Source of the DNA: Arthrobacter sp. NEB 688
GTDB lineage: Bacteria; Actinomycetota; Actinomycetes; Actinomycetales; Dermatophilaceae
DNA: 64,000 nucleotides
Direction: 5' to 3'
NCBI RefSeq assembly: GCF_013201035.1
Contig: NZ_CP053707.1
Span: 3,472,001 to 3,536,000 of the forward strand
Each line of letters begins with the position of its first letter. Within the stretch, counting starts at the first letter, position 1. Of the stretch, positions 46,792 through 54,682 are shown in pieces. The notes below the pieces were generated by a model. The model searched no databases, was not told where the DNA came from, and worked only from the letters and a program-made list of their open reading frames with translations. The translations under genes were made by a program, and so were the position numbers.

Positions 46792-48942
46792 TCAGGCCCT
46801 CGTCGCGCCGGCCGCTCCCGCCGCGGGGGTGAGCACCTCGCGGGGGTCGCGCAGGACGATGACCGAGCGCGCCGAGACGCGCACCGTCGCGGCCGCGTCG
46901 TGCCACTCGGGCTCGACGCTGTCGGCGGCGGTGTCGATCTCGGTGCACCAGCGCTCGCCCCACTCCTCGCCGGGGAGGACGAACTCGTGGTCCTCGTGGT
47001 CGGCGTTGAACAGGACGAGGAAGTCGTCGTCGACGACCGGGCGGCCGTGCGCGTCGGGGCTCGGGATGGCCTTGCCGTTGAGGAAGACGGTCATCATCCG
47101 GGCCTCGCCGTCGCTCCAGTCGCCGTCGCCCATCCGCTCGCCGCCGGGCTGGAACCAGGCGATGTCGCCGAGCTCGGACTGCCCGCCGTGGTCGGCGCTG
47201 CCGGCGAAGAAGCGCCGGCGGCGGAAGACCGGGTGCTCGCGACGCAGCTTGGCGACCGCGCTCGTGAACGCGAAGAGGTCGCGCTGCTCCTCGTCGAGCT
47301 CCCAGTCGACCCACGAGAGCTCGTTGTCCTGGCAGTAGACGTTGTTGTTGCCCTGCTGGGTGCGGCCGATCTCGTCGCCGTGGGCGATCATCGGCACGCC
47401 CTGGCTGAGCAGGAGGGTCGCGAGGAAGTTGCGCTGCTGGCGGCGGCGCAGGGCGCGCACCTCCGGGTCGTCGGTCTCACCCTCGACCCCGCAGTTCCAG
47501 GAGCGGTTGTGACCCTCGCCGTCGCGGCCGTCCTCGCCGTTGGCCTCGTTGTGCTTCTCGTTGTAGGACACCAGGTCCCGCAGCGTGAAGCCGTCGTGGG
47601 CGATGACGAAGTTGATGCTCGCGATCGGCTTGCGGCCGTTGTGCTCGTAGAGGTCGCTGGAGCCGGTCAGGCGCGAGGCGAACTCGCCGAGCGAACCGGG
47701 CTCGCCGCGCCAGAAGTCGCGGACGGTGTCGCGGTACTTGCCGTTCCACTCGGTCCACAGGGGCGGGAAGCCGCCGACCTGGTAGCCGCCGTCGCCGACG
47801 TCCCAGGGCTCGGCGATGAGCTTGACCTGGCTGATCACCGGGTCCTGCTGGATGAGGTCGAAGAAGGCCGAGAGCTTGTCGACCTCGTGGAACTGGCGGG
47901 CGAGGGTGGCCGCGAGGTCGAAGCGGAAGCCGTCGACGTGCATCTCGGTGACCCAGTACCGCAGGCTGTCCATGATGAGCTGGAGCACGTGCGGGTGGCG
48001 CATGAGCAGGCTGTTGCCGGTGCCCGTCGTGTCGTAGTAGTGCTCCTTGGCGTCGTCGACGAGCCGGTAGTACGCGGCGTTGTCGATGCCCTTGAAGCTG
48101 ATCGTCGGGCCCATCTCGTTGCCCTCGGCGGTGTGGTTGTAGACGACGTCGAGGATGACCTCGATGTTCGCCTCGTGCAGCGCCTTGACCATCGCCTTGA
48201 ACTCGGTGACCTGCTCGCCGCGGTCGGCGCGCGCGTACTCGTTGTGCGGCGCGAGGAAGCCGATCGTGTTGTAGCCCCAGTAGTTGGTCAGGCCCTTGGC
48301 CTGCAGCGAGGTGTCCTGGACGAACTGGTGGACGGGCATGAGCTCGATGGCCGTCACGCCGAGCCGCGTCAGGTGCTCGACGATCGCCGGGTGCCCGAGC
48401 GCCGCGTAGGTGCCGCGGATCTCCTCGGGGATCTCGGGGTGGGTCATCGTCAGGCCGCGCACGTGCGCCTCGTAGATGACGCTCTCGTGGTACTCGTGGC
48501 GCGGCGGGCGGTCGTGGCCCCAGTCGAAGTAGGGGTTGATGACGACGCCGAGCATCGTCTTGCCGAGGCTGTCGTCGGTGTTGCGCGCCTCGTTGTCGTC
48601 GAAGTCGTAGCTGAAGAGGGCGGGGTCGTTCTCGACCTGGCCCTCGACGGCCTTCGCGTACGGGTCGAGCAGGAGCTTGCTCGGGTCGCAGCGGTGCCCG
48701 TTCTCGGGCTCGTACGGGCCGTGGACGCGGTAGCCGTAGCGCTGGCCGGGCTGCACCGCGGGCAGGTAGCCGTGCCAGACGAAGCCGTCGACCTCGGGCA
48801 GGTCGATCCGGGTCTCGGCGCCGTCGTCGTCGACGAGGCAGAGCTCGACGCGCTCGGCGACCTCGCTGAAGAGCGCGAAGTTGACGCCAGAGCCGTCGTA
48901 GGTGGCGCCCAAGGGGTACGCCGTGCCGGGCCAGATCTCCAC
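46792..48942 (-). CDS. glgX: glycogen debranching enzyme (isoamylase type, GlgX/TreX)
   Basis: Hydrolyses alpha-1,6 branches of glycogen to give linear chains for TreY. The 716 residues show an N-terminal CBM48-like domain (FALFSEVAERVELCLVDD), then a GH13_11 barrel: LDVVYNHTAEG, VDGFRFDLAATL (nucleophile), KLIAEPWDVG (acid) and FVIAHDGFTLRDLV, plus the conserved RTQQGNNNVYCQDNE loop. The GTG at 48942 has AAAGG 8 bases upstream. First gene of glgX-treY-treZ, which together convert glycogen to trehalose without UDP-glucose. Confidence 0.94.
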   Translation of the reverse strand: MEIWPGTAYPLGATYDGSGVNFALFSEVAERVELCLVDDDGAETRIDLPEVDGFVWHGYLPAVQPGQRYGYRVHGPYEPENGHRCDPSKLLLDPYAKAVEGQVENDPALFSYDFDDNEARNTDDSLGKTMLGVVINPYFDWGHDRPPRHEYHESVIYEAHVRGLTMTHPEIPEEIRGTYAALGHPAIVEHLTRLGVTAIELMPVHQFVQDTSLQAKGLTNYWGYNTIGFLAPHNEYARADRGEQVTEFKAMVKALHEANIEVILDVVYNHTAEGNEMGPTISFKGIDNAAYYRLVDDAKEHYYDTTGTGNSLLMRHPHVLQLIMDSLRYWVTEMHVDGFRFDLAATLARQFHEVDKLSAFFDLIQQDPVISQVKLIAEPWDVGDGGYQVGGFPPLWTEWNGKYRDTVRDFWRGEPGSLGEFASRLTGSSDLYEHNGRKPIASINFVIAHDGFTLRDLVSYNEKHNEANGEDGRDGEGHNRSWNCGVEGETDDPEVRALRRRQQRNFLATLLLSQGVPMIAHGDEIGRTQQGNNNVYCQDNELSWVDWELDEEQRDLFAFTSAVAKLRREHPVFRRRRFFAGSADHGGQSELGDIAWFQPGGERMGDGDWSDGEARMMTVFLNGKAIPSPDAHGRPVVDDDFLVLFNADHEDHEFVLPGEEWGERWCTEIDTAADSVEPEWHDAAATVRVSARSVIVLRDPREVLTPAAGAAGATRA

Positions 48943-49047
48943 AGGTGGTGCCTTTCGTGGGGGTGTCGCATCAGGGCCAGCGGCGCTGCCGGCATCGCGC
49001 GGCCGACCGGCCGCTGCGGACTCCTCAACCTACCGGTGACGTCGCAC

Positions 49048-49062
49048 GACGTGGACCACGTC
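49048..49062. promoter_or_regulatory. 15 bp palindrome in the glgX-SDR divergent region
   Basis: GACGTGGACCACGTC is a perfect dyad around one central base, about 70 bases before the SDR start and 106 bases before glgX. A TACTGT -10-like box (49089-49094) for the SDR gene follows 26 bases downstream, so this may be an operator. Confidence 0.55.
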
Positions 49063-49132
49063 GCCCAACCCTCGTCACGGGCCTCGGTTACTGTCGGGCC
49101 AGTCCTACCCCCTGACCCCGAGGAGCAACCCC

Positions 49133-49888
49133 ATGTCCGACCAGCGCGTCGCCGTCGTCACCGGAGCCGCCCGCGGGATCGGTGCGGCCACCGCCGAGCG
49201 CCTGGCCCGCGACGGGTTCGCCGTCGCCGTCCTCGACCTCGACGAGGCCGCCTGCGAGGAGGTCGCCGGCCGCATCCGCGACGCCGGGGGCCGCGCGCTC
49301 GGGGTCGGCGTCGACGTCTCCGACGCCGCCGCGGTCGAGTCGGGCGTGGCCCGCGTCGCCGCCGAGCTCGGCCCGCCGGTCGTCCTCGTCAACAACGCGG
49401 GCATCATCCGCGACAACCTCCTCTTCAAGATGAGCGAGGGCGACTGGGACTCCGTCATGGCCGTCCACCTCAAGGGCGCCTTCCTCATGACCAAGGCCTG
49501 CCAGGCGCACATGACGCAGGAGCGCTACGGCCGCATCGTCAACCTCTCCTCGTCCTCGGCCCAGGGCAACCGCGGCCAGGCCAACTACTCCGCGGCCAAG
49601 GCCGGCCTCCAGGGCTTCACGAAGACCCTCGCGATCGAGCTCGGCAAGTTCGGCGTCACCGCGAACGCCGTGGCCCCGGGCTTCATCGAGACCGACATGA
49701 CGCGCGCCACCGCCGAGCGGCTCAAGGTGTCGTTCGAGGACTTCCTCACCCACACGGCGTCCCAGATCCCGGTCGCCCGCGTCGGCCAGCCGGCCGACAT
49801 CGCCGCGACGATCTCCTTCCTCGTCTCCGAGGAGGCCGGCTTCGTCAGCGGCCAGGTCATCTACGTCGCCGGCGGCCCGCTCGACTGA
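49133..49888 (+). CDS. short-chain dehydrogenase/reductase, FabG-like
   Basis: A 251-residue NAD(P)-dependent oxidoreductase. The cofactor motif TGAARGIG spans residues 10-17; NNAG, the active-site serine in NLSSSSAQGNRGQ, Tyr152 and Lys156 (YSAAK) and the C-terminal YVAGGPLD are all present. It resembles 3-oxoacyl-ACP/CoA reductases. The ATG at 49133 has GAGGAG about 7 bases upstream. Convergent with an acyl-CoA dehydrogenase, it may serve fatty-acid metabolism; the exact substrate is open. Confidence 0.88.
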   Translation: MSDQRVAVVTGAARGIGAATAERLARDGFAVAVLDLDEAACEEVAGRIRDAGGRALGVGVDVSDAAAVESGVARVAAELGPPVVLVNNAGIIRDNLLFKMSEGDWDSVMAVHLKGAFLMTKACQAHMTQERYGRIVNLSSSSAQGNRGQANYSAAKAGLQGFTKTLAIELGKFGVTANAVAPGFIETDMTRATAERLKVSFEDFLTHTASQIPVARVGQPADIAATISFLVSEEAGFVSGQVIYVAGGPLD

Positions 49889-49905
49889 CCTCGCACGACA
49901 CGCAG

Positions 49906-49938
49906 GACGCCCCCGGACCGCAGCGGTCCGGGGGCGTC
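49906..49938. terminator. 15 bp perfect hairpin between SDR and acyl-CoA dehydrogenase genes
   Basis: GACGCCCCCGGACCG (49906-49920) pairs fully with 49924-49938 around the loop CAG. The genes converge here, so it serves both. Confidence 0.88.
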
Positions 49939-49953
49939 GTCGTGCGTGGGGCG

Positions 49954-51099
49954 TCAGAGGCCGAGGTCGCGGCCGATGAGCTCCTTCATGATCTCGTTCG
50001 AGCCGGCCCAGATCTTCGAGACGCGGGCGTCGCGCCAGGCGCGGGCCACGCGGTACTCGTTCATGAAGCCGTACCCGCCGTGCAGCTGGACGCACTCGTC
50101 GAGCACCTCGTTCTGCACCTGCGCCGAGAACCACTTCGCCTTGGCGGCGTCGACCGGGGTCAGCTTGCCCTCCGCGTGCGCGGCGATGCAGTCGTCGACG
50201 TAGGCCTGGGTGACCTCGAGCTTGGTCAGCAGCTCGGCCATCTTGAACTTGTTGTGCTGGAAGGAGCCGACCGGCTGCCCGAACGCCTTGCGCTCCTTGG
50301 TGTACTCGACCGTCTCGCGGAAGATCTGGAAGGCGTGCGCGGTGTTGGCGACGGCGGCGCCGATGCGCTCCTGCGGCAGGCGCTGCATCATCGCGATGAA
50401 GCCCATGCCCTCCTCGCCGAGGCGGTTGGCGTCCGGGACGCGGACGTCCTCGAAGAACAGCTCGGAGGTGTCGGCCTCCTCCTGCCCCACCTTGTCGAGC
50501 TTGCGGCCGCGGGTGAAGCCCTCCATGCCCTCCTCGACCATGAGCAGGGTGATGCCCTTCGCGCCCTTGGACGGGTCGGTGCGGGCCGCGACGATGACGA
50601 GGTCGGCCTGGTAGCCGTTGGTGATGAAGGTCTTGCTGCCGTTGAGGACCCAGTGGTCGCCGTCGCGCACGGCGGTGGTCTTCAGCGCGGCGAGGTCGGA
50701 GCCGCCGGAGGGCTCGGTCATCGCGATGGCGGCGATGAGCTCGCCGTTCGCCATGCCGGGCAGCCAGCGCTCCTTCTGCTCCTGGGTGCCGAGGTCGACG
50801 ACGTACGGCGGGCACACGTCGGAGTGGATGCCGAAGCAGGACGACACGGCGAAGTTGAAGCCGGCGATGACCTCGGCCGCGATGGCGTTGAAGCGGTAGT
50901 CCTCGGCGCCCATCCCCCCGAACTCCTCGGGGATGTCGAGGCCGAAGAGGCCCTGCTTGCCGGCCTCCTTCCAGATGTCGCGCTCGACGGCCTTGACCTC
51001 GAGCATCTGCTCGGCGCGCGGCTTGAGGGTGCGCTCGACGAACTCGGCGACGGAGGCGCGGAAGTCCTCGTGCTCGGCGGCGTAGACGTTGCGGGGCAT
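49954..51099 (-). CDS. acyl-CoA dehydrogenase, long-chain-type active site
   Basis: A 381-residue FAD-dependent enzyme that forms the 2,3-double bond of acyl-CoA in beta-oxidation. The FAD motif IAMTEPSGGSDLAAL and the C-terminal KIWAGSNEIMKELIGRDLGL are clear. The glutamate that is catalytic in medium-chain enzymes (EGT position) is Ala here, while Glu335 in LDECVQLHGG occupies the position used by long-chain enzymes, so the protein is probably active and LCAD-like. The ATG at 51099 has GAGGAG upstream. It is divergent from a TetR gene with a perfect operator between them. Confidence 0.9.
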   Translation of the reverse strand: MPRNVYAAEHEDFRASVAEFVERTLKPRAEQMLEVKAVERDIWKEAGKQGLFGLDIPEEFGGMGAEDYRFNAIAAEVIAGFNFAVSSCFGIHSDVCPPYVVDLGTQEQKERWLPGMANGELIAAIAMTEPSGGSDLAALKTTAVRDGDHWVLNGSKTFITNGYQADLVIVAARTDPSKGAKGITLLMVEEGMEGFTRGRKLDKVGQEEADTSELFFEDVRVPDANRLGEEGMGFIAMMQRLPQERIGAAVANTAHAFQIFRETVEYTKERKAFGQPVGSFQHNKFKMAELLTKLEVTQAYVDDCIAAHAEGKLTPVDAAKAKWFSAQVQNEVLDECVQLHGGYGFMNEYRVARAWRDARVSKIWAGSNEIMKELIGRDLGL

Positions 51100-51145
51100 G
51101 CGGCTCCTCGGCTCGGTGGGCGGACGGCGGCGGCGCGCCACCGTT

Positions 51146-51165
51146 GACTAAGCGCTTGCTTAGTC
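51146..51165. promoter_or_regulatory. TetR-type operator between acyl-CoA dehydrogenase and TetR genes
   Basis: GACTAAGC-GCTT-GCTTAGTC is a perfect 20 bp inverted repeat, 47 bases before the dehydrogenase start and 16 before the TetR start. It resembles operators of TetR regulators of fatty-acid degradation. Confidence 0.85.
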
Positions 51166-51180
51166 TGACGGGGGTGCGGC

Positions 51181-51849
51181 ATGCTGTCAACCGTGCCCGC
51201 CACGACCCCAGCGACCGAGACCGCCGTCCTCGCCGCGCTCGCGCCCGAGGGCGGGCGACCGGGCGGCGCCACCGACGTCGGCGACACCGCCACCCGCGTG
51301 ATGCTCGCCGCCGCCGACGCCTTCGCCGAGAACGGCTTCCCCGCGACGACGACGCGCGACATCGCCTCGCGGGCGGGCCTGTCCCCCGCCGGCGTCTACG
51401 TGCACTTCTCCTCCAAGGAGAACCTCCTCTTCGAGATCAGCCGCCGCGGTCACGCCCGGGCCCGCGACCTGCTCGTCGCCGCGGCCACCGACGCCGCCTC
51501 CCCGACCGAGGCCCTGCGCGCGATCATCGGCGGCTTCTCGCGCTGGCACGCCGAGCACCACCAGCTCGGGCGGATCGTCCAGTTCGAGTTCCGGCACCTC
51601 TCGACCGAGCACCAGTCCGAGGTCATCGAGCTGCGCAAGGAGATCGACCGGGTCGTGGCCGACGTGCTGCGCGACGGCGTGGAGGCCGGCGAGCTCGACG
51701 TCGAGGACGTCCCCACGACCGCCCTGGCCCTGCTCTCGATGGCCATCGACGTCGCCCGCTGGTACGTCCCGGGCGGCCGACGCACCCCCCAGATGGTCGA
51801 GCGCACCTACGGCGACCTCGCGGTGCGCCTCGCCGGCGGACGCGCCTGA
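51181..51849 (+). CDS. TetR-family transcriptional regulator
   Basis: A 222-residue regulator. The helix-turn-helix is at about residues 57-76 (TTRDIASRAGLSPAGVYVHF), followed by a helical ligand domain of the TetR_C type. The perfect 20 bp palindrome just upstream is the likely target and would control both this gene and the divergent acyl-CoA dehydrogenase; an acyl-CoA ligand is plausible but not shown. ATG 51181 is used; GTG 51193 is a possible shorter start, since the first 30 residues are low in complexity. Confidence 0.87.
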   Translation: MLSTVPATTPATETAVLAALAPEGGRPGGATDVGDTATRVMLAAADAFAENGFPATTTRDIASRAGLSPAGVYVHFSSKENLLFEISRRGHARARDLLVAAATDAASPTEALRAIIGGFSRWHAEHHQLGRIVQFEFRHLSTEHQSEVIELRKEIDRVVADVLRDGVEAGELDVEDVPTTALALLSMAIDVARWYVPGGRRTPQMVERTYGDLAVRLAGGRA

Positions 51850-51911
51850 CCGGCGCCGACCGTCGGCGCTCCGCCACGAGGGCGCTGCACGGCCGGCGCG
51901 CCACCGGCCGC

Positions 51912-51917
51912 TAGCCT
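51912..51917 (+). promoter_or_regulatory. -10 box TAGCCT, 6 bases before GTG 51924
   Basis: TANNNT at leaderless spacing for the methyltransferase gene; no ribosome-binding site is present. Confidence 0.6.
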
Positions 51918-51923
51918 GACGCG

Positions 51924-52649
51924 GTGACGGAGCACGGCCACGGCGGATCCCCCTCGATCGCGACCCCCGACTACTGGTGGTACGTCGCGCGGGCCGACCT
52001 GCTCGAGGTGGCGCTGCGCGACCTCGTCGACGGCGCCGGCACGGCCCTCGACCTCGGCAGCGCCGACGGCCCGAGCGCGGCGTGGTTCCGCGAGGCCGTC
52101 GGGCGCACCGCGTCCCTCGACATCGACCCCCGCGGCCTGGACACCAACGGCGTCTGCGGCTCGGCCCTCGCCCTGCCGTTCGAGGACGCCTCCTTCGACG
52201 CCGTCGCCGCCTTCGACGTCATCGAGCACTGCGCCCCCGAGGCCGACGCCCTCGCCGAGGTGCACCGGGTCCTGCGTCCCGGCGGACGTTTCCTCATGTC
52301 GGTGCCGGCCTACACCTGGGCGTGGACCGACTTCGACGTCGCCAACGGCCACCACCGCCGCTACACGAAGCGTCGCGCCGTCGCCGCCCTCGAGCGCTCC
52401 GGCTTCCGGGTCGAGCGCGCGACCTACGGCTTCTCGACGGTCTTCCCGCTCTTCGTCGCGGAGCGGGCCGCCCGCAGGGTCACCCGCCGCTCCGCCGACG
52501 GGGCCGCCGACATCGTCCAGGTGCCTCAGGTGCCGAAGCCGCTCAACGCGGCGCTGCGCGCGATGTGCACGCTCGACCGGACCCTGTTGCGGCGCACCGA
52601 TCTTCCCTTCGGGTCGTCGGTGTTCGTCGGGGCCACGCGGCTCGGCTGA
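51924..52649 (+). CDS. class I SAM-dependent methyltransferase
   Basis: A 241-residue Methyltransf_11-like protein. The SAM-binding motif I is TALDLGSADGPS, the acidic motif II is SLDIDPRG, and AFDVIEHC with the VLRPGGRFLMSVPAY strand follows. Residues about 130-185 (HHRRYTKRRAVAALERSGF) match the layout seen in methyltransferases of cell-envelope or glycan pathways. It lies next to a convergent epimerase/glycosyltransferase pair, which supports a role in glycan or lipid modification without proving it. Confidence 0.82.
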   Translation: MTEHGHGGSPSIATPDYWWYVARADLLEVALRDLVDGAGTALDLGSADGPSAAWFREAVGRTASLDIDPRGLDTNGVCGSALALPFEDASFDAVAAFDVIEHCAPEADALAEVHRVLRPGGRFLMSVPAYTWAWTDFDVANGHHRRYTKRRAVAALERSGFRVERATYGFSTVFPLFVAERAARRVTRRSADGAADIVQVPQVPKPLNAALRAMCTLDRTLLRRTDLPFGSSVFVGATRLG

Positions 52650-52692
52650 CCGAGCCGTGCGGCGCGGCTGACCGAGCCCGCCCGCCGACCGC

Positions 52693-53649
52693 TCAGCCGT
52701 CGAGCGGTCCTCCGGAGACGACGCGAGCGCGGACGTCGGCGGCGGTCGCCGCGAGCCCGGCCGCGAGCGGCGTCGACGCGAGGGCGTCGACCTGCGGCCA
52801 GCGGACCGACCCCAGGCGCAGGTCGAGCACCTGCCCCTTGCCTCCGGGCGCCATCGCCGTGCGCAGCGGGCGGTGGAAGACGCGGCGGGCCTCCGACACG
52901 AGGTGCCCGACCGTCACGGGGCGGCCGGAGGCGATGACCTTCGGCACGAACGCGCCGGCCGGCTCGAGGCGGGCCAGCTCACTGCAGCGCAGGAGCATCC
53001 GGGCGACGTCGACGACGTAGACGTAGTCGCGGATGGTGTCGAGCGAGACGAAGACCGGCAGCGGGCGGGTCGTGGCGTCCGAGAGGCAGAGCTGCGAGAG
53101 GAGGCCCTGCGGCTTGCCGAGCGTCTGCCCGGGACCGTAGACGTTGGCCAGCCGGGCGGCGACGGCGCGGCTGCCGGTGCGGGACACCGCGGCCGAGAGA
53201 GCCGCCTCCATCGCGAGCTTGGTCCGGCCGTAGGGGACGAGGGGGGCCGGGGGCGTCTCCTCGGTGAAGGGCGGCGCGCCCGACCCGGCGTACAGCCCAC
53301 CCGCCGACGACGCGAGGACGACGACGCCGTCACCGTCCGGGTCGGGCGGCAGCAGCGCGCAGAAGCGCTCGAACACGCGCTGCTCGGCGGCGAGGGCGTC
53401 GGCGCCCGTCGCCACGACGCCGGCGCCCGCGCACCACGCGAGCACCCAGGGTCGCCCGGCGCAGCGGCGGGTGAACTCGTCGAGGTCGCGGGCCAGGACG
53501 GCCAGCGACTCCTCCTCGTCGGCCCACGGGACGCGCGAGGTGCTCACGTCCTGACCTGCCTCCCGCAGCGTCGCGACGAGGTGCCGCCCGACGAGGCCAC
53601 CGGCCCCGACGACCCAGGCCGAGGGGGGCCCGGCGGGGCCGGGGCTCAC
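52693..53649 (-). CDS. NAD-dependent epimerase/dehydratase
   Basis: A 318-residue extended SDR. The Rossmann start is VVGAGGLVGRHLV, the active site Tyr-x-x-x-Lys is in VPYGRTKLAME, and the C-terminal substrate part includes RLANVYGPGQ and IRDYVYVVDVARM. It acts on nucleotide-linked sugars or similar. The GTG overlaps the stop of the glycosyltransferase gene (GTGA), so the two form a small glycan operon. The exact sugar is not evident. Confidence 0.85.
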   Translation of the reverse strand: MSPGPAGPPSAWVVGAGGLVGRHLVATLREAGQDVSTSRVPWADEEESLAVLARDLDEFTRRCAGRPWVLAWCAGAGVVATGADALAAEQRVFERFCALLPPDPDGDGVVVLASSAGGLYAGSGAPPFTEETPPAPLVPYGRTKLAMEAALSAAVSRTGSRAVAARLANVYGPGQTLGKPQGLLSQLCLSDATTRPLPVFVSLDTIRDYVYVVDVARMLLRCSELARLEPAGAFVPKVIASGRPVTVGHLVSEARRVFHRPLRTAMAPGGKGQVLDLRLGSVRWPQVDALASTPLAAGLAATAADVRARVVSGGPLDG

Positions 53650-54668
53650 GCCCCGTCCCGCCCGAGCGGGCCGTCGCGGCGGTCGCGGACCGGCAGGTAG
53701 AGCGGCTTGCCCATCGCCATGTTGACGGCCATGCCGACGTACTCGGCGATCACGCCGAGCGCGAAGAGGATGGCGCCGGTCGAGGCCATGAGCAGGACCA
53801 TCGTCGAGGTCCAGCCCGGGGCCTCCCAGCTGTTGGAGACCCGGCCGATGACGAGGACGAGCGCGACGAGCGGCGCGAGGACGACCGCGCCGGCGCCGGT
53901 CACGCTGACCAGGCGCAGCGGGGTGGTGCCGCTGCTCAGGACGAGCCGCCAGAAGTGCGAGGCGAGCCGGCGCACGTCGTAGCCCGACGGCCGGCCGCCC
54001 TCCTCGCGCATCGGGACCGCGGCCGTCGTCGTGCGGCGTGCCACCCAGGAGATCGCGACGTCGAGGTAGATGCCGGGCCCGGCGTACGCGGCCACGGAGC
54101 GCGCGACCTCGCCGAGGACGAGCCGGAAGCTGTTGAAGTCCGCGGCCGGGGCGCCCTTGGCCATCCGGCCGACGAGCCACTTGGCGGAGCGCGACGCGAG
54201 GTTGCGCATCGCCCCGTGCGGCGGCTCGTTGGACGGCTTGGCGTAGACGACGTCGGCCTGCTCGGTCATCGCCGCGTCGAGGAGGAGCGCGATGTCGGCG
54301 GGGTCGTGCTGGCCGTCCTCGTCCATCGTCACGACCCACTCGCCGCCCGAGGCCGAGATGCCGGCGAGGGTCGCCGCGTGCTGGCCGAAGTTGCGGCTCA
54401 GCCACACGGCGCGCACCCAGTCGTGCTCCTCGGCGAGCGTCCGGACGACGGCGTCGGACCCGTCCGGCCCGCAGTCGTCGACGAGCACGAGCTCGTCGAC
54501 GACGTAGGCGCGGCCGGCCGGGGTCGTGCCCACCGTCGTCAGCGGCGCGAGCTCGGCGACGAGCCCGGGCAACGTCGAGCGACCCTGGTAGACCGGCACG
54601 ATGACCGAGATCCGGTGCGGGACCTGCGGGGTGGACGGCACGGGCTGCTCCGGGTGCTCGGACGACAC
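53646..54668 (-). CDS. family 2 glycosyltransferase, DPM1/GtrB-like
   Basis: A 340-residue membrane-anchored glycosyltransferase. The GT-A domain has SVIVPVYQGRSTLPGL, ELVLVDDCGPDGS and the metal-binding MDEDGQHDP; two hydrophobic helices near residues 255-280 and 290-320 anchor it, as in GtrB or ArnC-like enzymes that load sugars onto polyprenyl phosphate. The downstream epimerase gene overlaps it. The start is a GTG; ettA ends on the same strand 14 bases upstream of nothing but this gene's leader, and ettA itself lies 5' of it. Confidence 0.85.
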   Translation of the reverse strand: MSSEHPEQPVPSTPQVPHRISVIVPVYQGRSTLPGLVAELAPLTTVGTTPAGRAYVVDELVLVDDCGPDGSDAVVRTLAEEHDWVRAVWLSRNFGQHAATLAGISASGGEWVVTMDEDGQHDPADIALLLDAAMTEQADVVYAKPSNEPPHGAMRNLASRSAKWLVGRMAKGAPAADFNSFRLVLGEVARSVAAYAGPGIYLDVAISWVARRTTTAAVPMREEGGRPSGYDVRRLASHFWRLVLSSGTTPLRLVSVTGAGAVVLAPLVALVLVIGRVSNSWEAPGWTSTMVLLMASTGAILFALGVIAEYVGMAVNMAMGKPLYLPVRDRRDGPLGRDGA

Positions 54669-54682
54669 GGGTCGCGTCCGCG

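Noticed and set aside
44245-51147. 2300-residue open frame on the plus strand opposite glgX-treY-treZ and beyond
   Set aside because: It is the complement of strongly conserved genes, is extreme in Asp/Val/Arg/Gly content and has no recognisable domain; long antisense frames are expected at this GC content.
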